A stretch of DNA of 64,000 nt from Macrotrachela quadricornifera (Eukaryota > Rotifera > Eurotatoria > Philodinida > Philodinidae): positions 665,271-729,270 of the forward strand of contig JAJEKB010021802.1 in the NCBI GenBank assembly GCA_022393335.1, in the 5' to 3' direction. Position 1 is the first letter of the stretch, and each line of letters opens with the position of its first letter. The translations under genes and the position numbers were made by a program. Below are positions 35,213 through 44,857 of the stretch, piece by piece. A model generated the notes under the pieces. It was not told where the DNA came from and searched no databases. It saw only the letters and a list, made by a program, of their open reading frames with translations.

Positions 35213-36423
35213 TGAAATTTAAATCTGTTTAGAAAAATAACTTTTTTTAGTTACAAATAGATAATTTCTGAAAAATCGCGAACATACAACGTTGATTTTA
35301 TCAGCAGATTCTTTTGTTGTTTTGTATATTGATATTCAATTAAGTCATTAATTATTAACTGCTAATTAAAAGATTATAAACCTTTAACTTTTTTGGAACA
35401 ACGTGGCCAAAGATAATCGAGAACGTGGAATTCGAATCTTAGATCTTTTTCAATTAATTAACGATTAAATTGTTAATAATTTCTACAAAATTTCTCTAAA
35501 GATAACCGAACATGAGGGATCGGAGTCTGTTGTCGATTTTTACTCGTTTTTAATTACTACAATCAGTGAATGGTTTGCTGAAAAACTGGATCATACATAA
35601 TCGCACCCGAGAAAGCTGAATTCGAAGTCAATTTTCTTCTTTTACTGTTTCGGTTTAAGACTGTGTAAGTGAGCGATTCGCTGAGAGTTCAAAAACGGCG
35701 GTGTTATGAGAAAGAGCTGAGCGAGTCGGCAGGTATAGATAGATAGAAGATACAAGATAGAAGCAGATAGATGATAAAGAATAATCCCATACGTATAAGA
35801 GGAAAGAAAAAATCCACATGTATGTGCTATACAAGAAGAACGAGTGGACATATCCATACATCATCATAGGGAAGATTCTAATATGTGTATCTGCGAACAT
35901 ATTGGAGAATATCTACAATGTTTATATGTCTTATATGTGTAACCTTCTATAGAAATGACAGTTTGTTATAATAAATAAAGGTAGAAAATTACGTTCTTAT
36001 TCAAGACGAACTCTAAAAAAAAAGATGAACGTAATAGGCAACACAGATAATAGAGACTGAGAAAAAAAACACGATAAAGACATGTAAAGAACACATAAGA
36101 AAGGCACAATCAAACAACAACAACCACATTGTCGTCCAGAATAGAAAAAGAGAAACAAAAAACAAGAACTTTCTTTTCATCAGCCTTTTTTCTTTGGGAG
36201 ATGAAACTCCTTGGTTTTTTACGATATTTATCGTCTCTGTTGATAGCTAATAGATGGGAAGTTTCCCTGTGCGTCAATACCAGAGAGGAAATGATAAGCT
36301 GGGAAAATCTTTTGAGGATGTGGAATAGAAAGGAGAAAAAGGAAATCACAAACTCATATATATCCCCTAGAATCAAAACGTATTTCTCTAATAGACAACA
36401 ACATATCTTTCTCTTAAAAAAGA
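35213..36423. other. intergenic DNA upstream of the UDD-like gene
   Basis: No gene supported. Contains a short GATA-type repeat at about 35735-35780. Overlapping open frames on both strands at 35642-35900 and 36110-36530 look like chance frames in purine-rich sequence. The segment just before 36424 would hold the promoter and 5' untranslated region of the gene that starts there. Confidence 0.35.
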
Positions 36424-37026
36424 ATGGGTCTTCACACACTTACCTACTTTACTATCCTCCTCCTCATCACACCATCATTCTCTTTCCTATTTGGATGCAG
36501 TCGACGCAGTGCTACCGTTCGCATCACTAACGATGCAGGACAATTTATTCTTAATGGTCGACTCATTCACAAGTACAGTGATGAGTATGTGGATACAGGA
36601 ACATTCTCGGACGTTGCAGTTGGACAGCAAACCTCAAATATCTTGGACGCTCGGTTTCATACGGGCTTCATGTGCAATGGAGCTGACTGGTGGTGGTTGG
36701 TGTGGGCGGACGCTTCTGGACGTGTGTGCACAAGCAACCCGAAGAACTTCCGCTGCACCCTTGATGCCTTAGAGAGTTTAGGTCACTATGCAGCAGCCGG
36801 TGCAACGTTGGCTGGAGATCCGCTTGTAAAAGCGGTGGGATTTATAGGTACAAAAGTATTGAATTTAGGATCGACCTGTGGATTCAAGCGGCATATTCTC
36901 GAGAGCTCCGACGCTGGAACAGTAGTCACTATCGTTCTTCGCCATTACGAAGATAATGGCGTCGAGATTCATTCGGTATCGGGTGTCTCGACAACAGACT
37001 ACTCATGCAGATATCTGAAAAAGTGA
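36424..37026 (+). CDS. secreted 'up-regulated in Daf-2' (UDD)-like protein
   Basis: Intronless 200-residue protein with a signal peptide (MGLHTLTYFTILLLITPSFS). The body resembles the UDD domain: ATVRITNDAGQFILNGRLIH, KYSDEYVDTGTFSDVAVGQQ, FHTGFMCNGADWWWLVWADA and SNPKNFRCTLDALE correspond to the xVTVxNxTG / HKYS / TGFG..DWW.V.W / DPxNxR pattern of that family, known from nematodes, fungi and bacteria. The C-terminal half has a Cys pair (C..GFKRH, YSC) and VTIVLRHYEDNGVEIHSVSG. Molecular function of the family is not well defined. The coding sequence is far more GC-rich than all neighbouring genes (near 48% by eye) with C/G-ending codons, which points to recent acquisition or different codon pressure. 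Assignment is by remembered family pattern, not a search. Confidence 0.65.
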   Translation: MGLHTLTYFTILLLITPSFSFLFGCSRRSATVRITNDAGQFILNGRLIHKYSDEYVDTGTFSDVAVGQQTSNILDARFHTGFMCNGADWWWLVWADASGRVCTSNPKNFRCTLDALESLGHYAAAGATLAGDPLVKAVGFIGTKVLNLGSTCGFKRHILESSDAGTVVTIVLRHYEDNGVEIHSVSGVSTTDYSCRYLKK

Positions 37027-37516
37027 CACTTCGATGGCTAATGACTGAAATACACTTACCTACCTAATCGTGATGCCCGCATGATCATCTCTTGACCTTA
37101 CATACTTCCAATCTTTTTCGAAAAAAGAGTGCTAAAATTTTTCCTTGGAAGATAAATTTTGTGTTATAAACGCTAAAATAAATAATTGTATTCAAAAAAG
37201 TATTCGTACCTCAGTTATGTAGACCACTCAGATAGCTATTGCAATTATTATTTCAATATTTTTAGTAAATTTTTTTTGACGAAAAATCTTAAAAATAGAA
37301 AATAACCTAATTTGTTCCCCAATTTAAGGCCTACCTATGGCACATTCGCTTGGTCAATTTTTTTATCTATCAAAGCTAGTGGAAGTTTTTTTTGTTATAT
37401 CGAGCTTGATTGGAAAGGCCATTTAAAATATTTGTAAAACAAAAAATCGAGATTAACCCTTTGGTTACGGTTTTTTTTTTAGAAACAGAATTTTTTTTTA
37501 TGAGAAATGCTTGAAG
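37027..37516. other. 3' flank of the UDD-like gene
   Basis: No gene seen. Includes a TTAACCCTTTGGTT at about 37454 that resembles a lone piggyBac-type terminus, without a partner nearby. Confidence 0.35.
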
Positions 37517-37666
37517 TACACTCTAAAAAAATTCGGTATTTGTTACTATCCGAAACTCTTTTAGGTTTTCCGAAAGCTCGGAAACGCTGTGAAAAGGTTT
37601 CCAAATGTTTCGGAAACCCGAAAAGAGTTTCTAATGACATCAAACACCGAATTTTTTTAGAGCGTA
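37517..37666. mobile_element. 146-bp palindromic MITE flanked by TA
   Basis: The body 37519-37664 starts CACTCTAAAAAAATTCGGT and ends with the inverse (ACCGAATTTTTTTAGAGCG), flanked by TA on both sides. The inner part is also inverted, with AAACTCTTTT pairing with AAAAGAGTTT. TA flanks fit Tc1/mariner-like insertion. It has the same tip (CACTCTAAAAAA) as the larger element at 37767. Confidence 0.75.
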
Positions 37667-37764
37667 GGATGTGCTCATGTATACTATAGCCATATACTGA
37701 CGCTATGATTCTGATGATTTCAGAACATCTTTATTATCTGACTACATGATAGAATTCTACAAGG

Positions 37765-38279
37765 TACACTCTAAAAAAAATAGGAACTTTACCGAACCCC
37801 AAAAAAGGTTCGGTAGATGACAAAAAGCTTGCAGATGTGTTCAGAGTTTAACAAAAAGAATAAAAAAAATACACAGAACCTTTAAAGGATCTTACTGTGT
37901 TCCCAGGTAACGATCCTTTTTTCTTCGAAACATTTTTAAGTTCCGTAGACGAAAAATAGGTTTTGTAGGAAAGTACGAAACCTTTAGAGTTTCATATTAA
38001 ATATAATAGTTTTACACGAAATCCAGTAAGAAACCACGAGGTTCAATACGAAACTCTAAAGGTTTCGTACTTTCCTACAAAACCTATTTTTTCGTCTACG
38101 GAACTTAAAAAGGTTTCGAAGAAAAAAGGATCTTCACCTGGGCACACAGTAAGATCCTTTAAAGGTTCTGTGTATTTTTTTATTCTTTTTGTTAAACTCT
38201 GAACACATCTGCAAGCTTTTTGTCATCCACCGAACCTTTTTTGGGGGTTCGGTAAAGTTCCTATTTTTTCTAGAGTGTA
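37765..38279. mobile_element. 511-bp near-perfect palindrome MITE flanked by TA
   Basis: The body 37767-38277 consists of two arms of about 230-245 bp that are almost exact inverted copies around a short centre at about 38000-38035. Tips are CACTCTAAAAAAAATAGGAA and the inverse of TTCCTATTTTTTCTAGAGTG, each next to TA. Shared internal blocks include ACCGAACC, AAAGGATCTTACTGTG and TACGAAACCTTTAGAGTTTC with their inverses. No coding capacity. High arm identity suggests recent activity or arm conversion. Confidence 0.85.
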
Positions 38280-38334
38280 GCTCTCCTTTCATCATTACCC
38301 TGTAGCGGTCATGTGTACGATTGCGGTACCATAG

Positions 38335-38562
38335 TCAACACGCCAAGCGAAGCGCAAACTTGCTGATCACAAGCTCGAAGAAAAGGAAGGATCTACGCGC
38401 AATGTTGGCAGACGGTGCACTAATTGCTAAGGAATAGAAAGGATACAACAGTCAAGAGAAGCGAGCAATGCAGCAGCAAGGAAAGTAAAAACTTTCTGTT
38501 CTGACTGTGATAAATTTTTTTGTCTTGAGTGTTTTAATGATAAGCACTATGCTATGGAATAA
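38335..38562 (+). pseudogene. piggyBac-like transposase, C-terminal remnant
   Basis: One reading frame gives HKLEEKEGSTRNVGRRCTNC, an in-frame stop, about 25 further residues, then TFCSDCDKFFCLECFNDKHY and a final stop at 38560-38562. RRCxxC followed by CxxC...CLxCFxxxH is the Cys-rich zinc-binding tail at the C-terminus of piggyBac transposases, which helps bind the transposon end. The remainder of the transposase is missing upstream, where the TA-flanked MITE lies. The internal stop shows the copy is dead. Confidence 0.65.
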
Positions 38563-38715
38563 AGGATTCAAATAAAGTACTGAAGACAGAAGAAATGACA
38601 TCTTATGTTTAACCTTCTGCTTAAGAAAAAAGTAAAAGAAATTGCTTTTCTATACAGTTTCTCGTTAAACTATAGCGTCGCCCACCGGTGGGCGACATCG
38701 CCTTGAATGTGTTAA
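38563..38715. mobile_element. right terminus of a piggyBac-like element with subterminal palindrome
   Basis: Reading inward from TTAA 38712-38715, the inverse strand starts CACATTCAAGGCGAT and then meets a perfect 20-bp palindrome, GTCGCCCACCGGTGGGCGAC (38677-38696), 15 bp from the TTAA. It follows directly after the Cys-rich transposase tail, so this is probably that element's end. The matching left end was not found. Confidence 0.55.
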
Positions 38716-40099
38716 GAAAAAGAAAATTGAATTTTTTGAACGAACAAAAGTTATTCTGAAAAAAATTTGGATAAAAGTTTTCCTAGCATCAATGATTATC
38801 TACGGAATGTATCATTTAGTTTTTAAAAATACTGTATTAATTCACAGTGGAAAACGATATTCTTTTTTTGGATTGTGTCATTAACACTATTATTTAATGA
38901 TAATTTATCTTAATAAAAGATTGTACAACTAACCAAATTCGTATTGAATTTTTAATATTACTGCATATAGAGAGAAGCTTCTTTCAAGCTGTCTATATGG
39001 AAATAAAATGTCTTTGCCTCGAGTTTTAGATTGTCCTAAATATATTATTTATTTATTTATTTCACAGAATAAAAAACCTTTGTTATATTAAAAATTTTTT
39101 TTTACATTATTACTATGATGCATAGATAAACTCTTTTCTTTGTATTATTTATATTTTCGTACATTTCTCATTTATATTTCATTGTAGTTTATTTCAATCT
39201 ATATGTATATTAATATTTTGATGTAACTCTATAAGAATATTAAGGTTTTGAAGATATTGTTCATTCAAATTTATGTGATAATAAGTTATCTATCTGTATC
39301 AAAAACAGTTTGTTATTGCATTTTTTAAAAGTATATACATATTTAATCAATTTGTTGATATGAATAAAATAAGCATCTAAATTGAGCTCAATTATGTGAA
39401 CTAACTATTGCATATTTTATCATTGTAGTTATATATATTTATGAATTTCTTGAGCGTATAATATTAAAATATATATCTTATTTCCTTGCGTCACTTTTAT
39501 AAACGATTAATATAAAGTTTGCCTAGTTAAAGTATTTGTTTTTCACAAAGTTTATTTTTCCTATAGACGAAGGTTGATTATTTCATACGAATGAAAGAAA
39601 AATGTCATTAGAATATTACGTTAGTATTAATTATAAATAATCCAACAATTCACATTAATTGTCATTTGTATAGCATGTGCTTTACTTTTTCTTGTTTCAT
39701 TTATTGTTAATCTTCAAAGTATTCTGTTACTATTACATTTATTAAAAATGTATTATCAGTATTTTTCAGGCTTTCATTTATAGAAAGAATATTTATTATC
39801 CTCAACAACGTACTCAATCATAAGGAATATTACTTTTTTAAAGCTATTGTTCTTTTAATTCTAATGAATACTAAGTGCTATTGAAAAACTTTATACAACT
39901 TTAATATTACATTATTATAAATCTTTGCTGAAAATGCGATTGATAATAGAGTTTTAAATACTGTTGTTCTATCATGTCATATATTAGAATTTCTACATTT
40001 TAGTATTTTTCTGATAACTTTAGTTATGATTTAATGCTAATATGATAGTTTACTATAGGAAAATAAAAACGAATGTTATGTAATTGAATAAAATCCTGT
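38716..40099. other. AT-rich spacer, no gene seen
   Basis: No gene supported. It contains the 3' flank of the minus-strand NHL gene at its right end. Confidence 0.45.
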
Positions 40100-42123
40100 T
40101 TAATAACGTAAAAATTTTTGTACTCGATGATTGAATGTATCTGCAACATATAAATTGAGTTGTTTATCTAGTATTATCCAATAAGGAAGTTTCAATAAGG
40201 TAGAATTAACACCAGATATACCCGTAATACCTGCAATTGTTCTACCATCCGATTCACCAGCTGAGAAAAATTGAATACGATGATTTATTGAATCAGCCAC
40301 ATAAATATTACCCATTGGATCAATTGTTGAACCTACAGGTTGGCTTAATAAAGTTGATGTATTACCATTTCCACCAGTAATATTACCCGCAACATGTGTC
40401 CAAGTATTAGCACCTAATGTCCAACGAACAATATTATTACCATTACCGTTAGAGATTATTAAACTTTTTGAGACAGATTCATATGTTAAACCATAAGGTA
40501 CATTTAATTGACTTTTATTGTATCCTGCTCCATGTCCACCAGCAACTACAATACCTGATGGATAACTAGTAACTCGATGATTGCTACTTTCAGTTATATA
40601 GATTGTACTGGAATCTGGATCACGTGTGAGATCAGATGGTCGAGCTAACGAAATGCTTGTGTTTCCACCTAAATTCATCAAAATTTCATAAAATAATTCA
40701 TAAAAACAACAATCTTTCATCATGAACGATATTCCTACTGCGTAAAATACAAAAATAAAATATTTGTCTAATATTTCTTTTTGAATTTGCATTATTAATA
40801 GATAACACAATAGTATTTTCTTATTTTTCTTTATTACAAATACCTGCAACTGTGATGCCATATGTTGCACCTTTAATCCACAATTGAACTCTATGATTGA
40901 GTCTATCTGCAACATACATATTATCATTTGAATCAAATAGAATACCAACAGGTTGATTTAATCGATCCGAAGCATTTCCTGCAGTTCCATTAAAGTATCC
41001 AGCTACTGTAACACAATTTGATGTACCTGTTATAAGTTTCTGTATTCGGTGGTTGTAATGATCAGCAATATAGAGTGTTTCTGAAGAATCAAAACCTAAA
41101 CCATAAGGTATATTGAATAAATTAGAGGTTTTGCCAGATACACCTCCAGTACCAGCAATTGTTATGCCTGATGTGTTCCATCGAAGTGTCGGAGTAATTA
41201 ATGTTGAATCTGAAAACATATTGTTAATATTCAAAGCTGATTTTAATGAAATTTTTTGTCTATACTTTTTCTTTCTAAGTTGCTCAAAACAATTGCTAGT
41301 ACTATAGCGATAGCTATACAAAGACAAGTCATACATAAGCATATACATAAATATTTCTTTCCATATAAGCGTGAACATTTGGAATTTCTAAATTATATAT
41401 GTTACAAATTTATTATTAAAGAAAAAATAAATACAAACTTTCTTCTTTTCTGTTGATGATAATCATTAATAGAACCTGTTTGATTTATCCATATGTCTTT
41501 TATCTATATTATTATTTTTTTCATGATTAACAATAACAAAAATTTGAATTACCTCATGATGAATTGCTTTTGATGATGTTGATAAAGGTTTGTTTAAATT
41601 TAGATTCTGTACATGGTCTGAAAATTCATCAATATATTTTTCTTTATCTGTTGGACTTTTATTCGATACATTGTTTTCCCATGCATCTTCATGGAACTAT
41701 CATAATGTGAGAGAATAGATTTCAAAGATAAGAATATTTGTTTTTTACTTGTGACAATGAAGGATGATTTTTAGGTGTATGATTCAATCGTGTTATGCTT
41801 ATTGATTTATTAGTGATGAAGGATTTTTCTGAACCATATTGATGAACATTGGAAAGAGTACTATTTGAAATTTTTGACATATTAGTAGATCTTTCATTTC
41901 GGGAACCGATGTGACGTGGTGTTCGGACAGTTACATGAATAGTATTATTCGATTGTCTTTTTGTTTTTGACGAATGATGATGCTAAAAATTGAAAAAAAA
42001 GATATAAGACTGCTAATATGAAATTCAAAAGAAAGTCACTTGATTATTCAATGATCGACGTTGGCGATGAGATAATTTGCTGACAGATACTTTGGCTGAG
42101 GATTTATATATAGGTGTATTCAT
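40100..42123 (-). CDS. NHL-repeat type II membrane protein A (7 exons)
   Basis: Exons, 5' to 3': 42123-42040, 41982-41749, 41696-41553, 41503-41439, 41387-41266, 41209-40844, 40668-40100. All introns have GT..AG ends and phases close, giving 527 residues. The cytosolic N-terminus is basic (MNTPIYKSSAKVSVSKLSHR, then QRRSLNNQ) and His/Ser-rich. A Cys-rich transmembrane segment (KKYLCICLCMTCLCIAIAIV) follows. The ectodomain has six NHL-type blades recognisable by LYIADHYNHRIQ, MYVADRLNHRVQ, IYITESSNHRVT, a divergent NNIVRW, IYVADSINHRIQ and LYVADTFNHRVQ, enough for a six-bladed beta-propeller. NHL propellers bind proteins or RNA; an extracellular one probably binds ligands or other proteins. 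The first donor (GTGACT) is weak. Closely related to the gene at 42879-44857; exon 6 is 366 bp in both. Confidence 0.8.
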
Positions 42124-42878
42124 TTTTTATCGAGTAGATTCTATTTGTTCTTCTACTGTCAAAAGATGATTAAAAGTATATACCTTTGTTTCTTTAATAA
42201 ATAAACTAAAACTTGCTAGAAGTGATTGTTAATTAATATGTATAGAAATCTTTTGTACAGGCAAAAGATAATAGAAGTTATTTAATGGCTTCATACTTTT
42301 GAATATATTATAAAAAGTTCGATTGATTGATTACTTGAAAAAGAGAATTGAATTTTTTTTTTCATATACGACATATTTTTCACTTTCTGCAGTTGTAATG
42401 TTGACAAACTTTAAAGACAATATAGTGACCTACTTTAATGCTAAAAAATTTCTATTGAGTATTACAATATATGTAAGATAAAATATATTTAAAAAACTTT
42501 TTACCTGTTTTGCAAATGTAGAATTCAAAATTGCAATATCAATCAATAGTTAACAGATGTTCAATATAATTTCTTAATTTTGTTTTGTGTGCTGATCAAG
42601 ACAAAATAGAATTTTTTATTCGATAGATAATAATATACATTATCAACAATCAATTGTGATTACTTGGCACAAAAAAAAAGAGAATTTTAACTTTATTGAT
42701 GTGACAAGTCTGAGACTAAAATAAATATCTTTTGTCATTTTTATAGTTTCATTAAATATAAGTTTTTATGTATGAATTTGTATTAATCAATTAATCTTTG
42801 TAATATGAAACAGATTTCAATTATCTTCCTCATATAATAAAATGAAGTGCTCTGAATGTCAATCGACAAATTCCTTCT
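42124..42878. other. spacer between tandem NHL genes
   Basis: Spacer of 755 bp holding the 5' flank of NHL gene A and the 3' flank of NHL gene B. No other gene seen. Confidence 0.5.
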
Positions 42879-44857
42879 TTAATACCGTATAAACTTTTGT
42901 ATACGATTATTAAATGTGTCTGAAACATATAAATTAAGTTGATTGTCAAGTATTACCCAAAATGGTGTATTCAATTGAGTAGAATTAGTGCCTGATAAAC
43001 CCGTGGTACCAGTAATTGTTGTCGCATTTGATTGATTAGCCAAAAAGAATTGGATACGATGATTATTAGAATCAGCTACATAAATATTACCCATAGGATC
43101 CATTGTCAAACCAACAGGAGCGTTCAAAAATGTCGATGTCAAACCACTAGCTCCATTTACATCACCCACTACATGTGTTCGAAGAGTGTCACCCAATATC
43201 CACTGAACAATATTATTAGTACTATAATTAGGTATTACAAAACTGTTTGAGACAGAATCGTAAACTAAACCATATGGATAATTTAACTGTGTGGCATTAT
43301 TTCCTGGTCCATTTCCACCAGCTACAATATTACCAGGTGGATAATTAACAATTCGGTGATTGAAAGTATCGGATATATATATTGTGTCAGAATTTGAACC
43401 GTATACGATAGATGATGGACCATACAATGAGATGTTTGAACTTCCACTTGTACCTTTTAATTAAATATAGAATAAAAATGTAACGTCAATTCAAAATAAA
43501 ATTATCGATATTCGATAGAATGAAATGACAAAATCTTTTTGTCTTTATTATCTTATTGATTTAATTCGGAAGGAATAATCACTTCTCTAGATGATAGGAA
43601 TATTTCATTACTCATTTATATGCCTAAATATATGTCAATTACTTCATAGATTCTCTCTAATTGGTAATACCTGCAACTGTAACACCTGATGTTGCACCTT
43701 TTGACCAAAATTGTATCCTATTATTGCCTCTATCTGTTATATACATATTGTCATTTGAATCGAAGAGAATATCAACAGGAAAATTCAATCGATCCATAGC
43801 AGTCCCTGTTAATCCATTTGTATTTCCAGCCACTGTGACACATATTGATGTATCTGTTTGTAATTTTTGTATTCGATTATTAACATAGTCAGCAATATAA
43901 AGTGTATTCGAAGAATCAAATGCTATACCATACGGCCAATGTAGGAGAGTAGAATTAGCACCTGAGATGCCTGCTGTACCAGCAATTGTTATACCAGATG
44001 AGTTCCATCGGAGAGATGCGACGATAGACGGTGTGACTACAACAATAAAAAATTGGCAATAGTGACAAGATCCTTTTTTTAGTAAAGAATAATATTTTAC
44101 CCGTAGTTGTAGGTTTTTTCGACAATAAGATACCAAGAGTTATGGCGATAGCAATAGCAAGGAGAGCAACAAATAAACACACACATAAAAATATACATCG
44201 GCATTTCTTACTATAAGAATATTTATACTAGAAGTTCTTTACTATAAATAAAATAACTTTATACCTCGTCTTTTTCTTTTTCTTTCGATGATAATCCTGA
44301 GTAGAACCTATTTGATTTCCTTTAACATTTAAACTTGTTGCACTATTAATACTTTGGTAATTATTTATGCAATTTTGTTTGTATGTTGAATATACATCTA
44401 AATCTCTAGTTTCCCATGCATTTTGACGTGCCTACAATGAAATTTACACATGAATATTGATGAAATTTTTTTCTCACCGATAAATTAGTTGTATTAATTG
44501 GTTTAACTATTGAATTTTGCTTGATGAATGAATTTTTTATTCCATATTCCGCTAATGAAATCTATTTAGAAAAGAAAAATTAATAAATAATTCATTATGC
44601 CTGATATCTAACTGATGAATTATTATTTGAATTAAAAGATTTATTGTTTTTTGAACAAATATTATGTGATGGTGATCGAAGAGTTATATGTATGATGGCA
44701 TTTGATCGTCTTTTCTTTATCGATGAAGAATGACGCTACAGGTAGAAAACATAATAATAAATAATTATAATGCAGTAATGGATAAATTTACTCGACTTTT
44801 TAATGATTGATGTCGTTGTACATGGGAAACTTGTACGATTTGTGGTTGAATTGACAT
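42879..44857 (-). CDS. NHL-repeat type II membrane protein B (7 exons)
   Basis: Exons, 5' to 3': 44857-44792, 44735-44613, 44561-44478, 44431-44265, 44210-44101, 44036-43671, 43453-42879. Phases close and give 496 residues; the exon 2 end could instead be at 44601 with a GC donor, also in frame. Starts MSIQPQIVQVSHVQRHQSLK, then a basic RHSSSIKKRRSN. The transmembrane helix is CIFLCVCLFVALLAIAIAIT, followed by KKPTTTG. The ectodomain has NHL blades LYIADYVNNRIQ, MYITDRGNNRIQ, IYISDTFNHRIV, a divergent NNIVQW, IYVADSNNHRIQ and LYVSDTFNNRIQ. Cytosolic motifs shared with gene A are (D/N)AWE(N/T) and GS(I/T)xDYH. Tandem paralogue of gene A in the same orientation. Likely a cell-surface protein; ligand unknown. 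Confidence 0.8.

Noticed and set aside
36110..36530. Overlapping 109- and 133-codon frames upstream of the UDD-like gene
   Set aside because: Opposite-strand chance frames in purine-rich DNA with no signal peptide or domain. The plus-strand one overlaps the real gene in another frame.
40821..41378. A separate short NHL protein starting within 41266-41378
   Set aside because: The frame reads through an intron. Phase and comparison with the tandem paralogue support splicing of 41387-41266 to 41209-40844.
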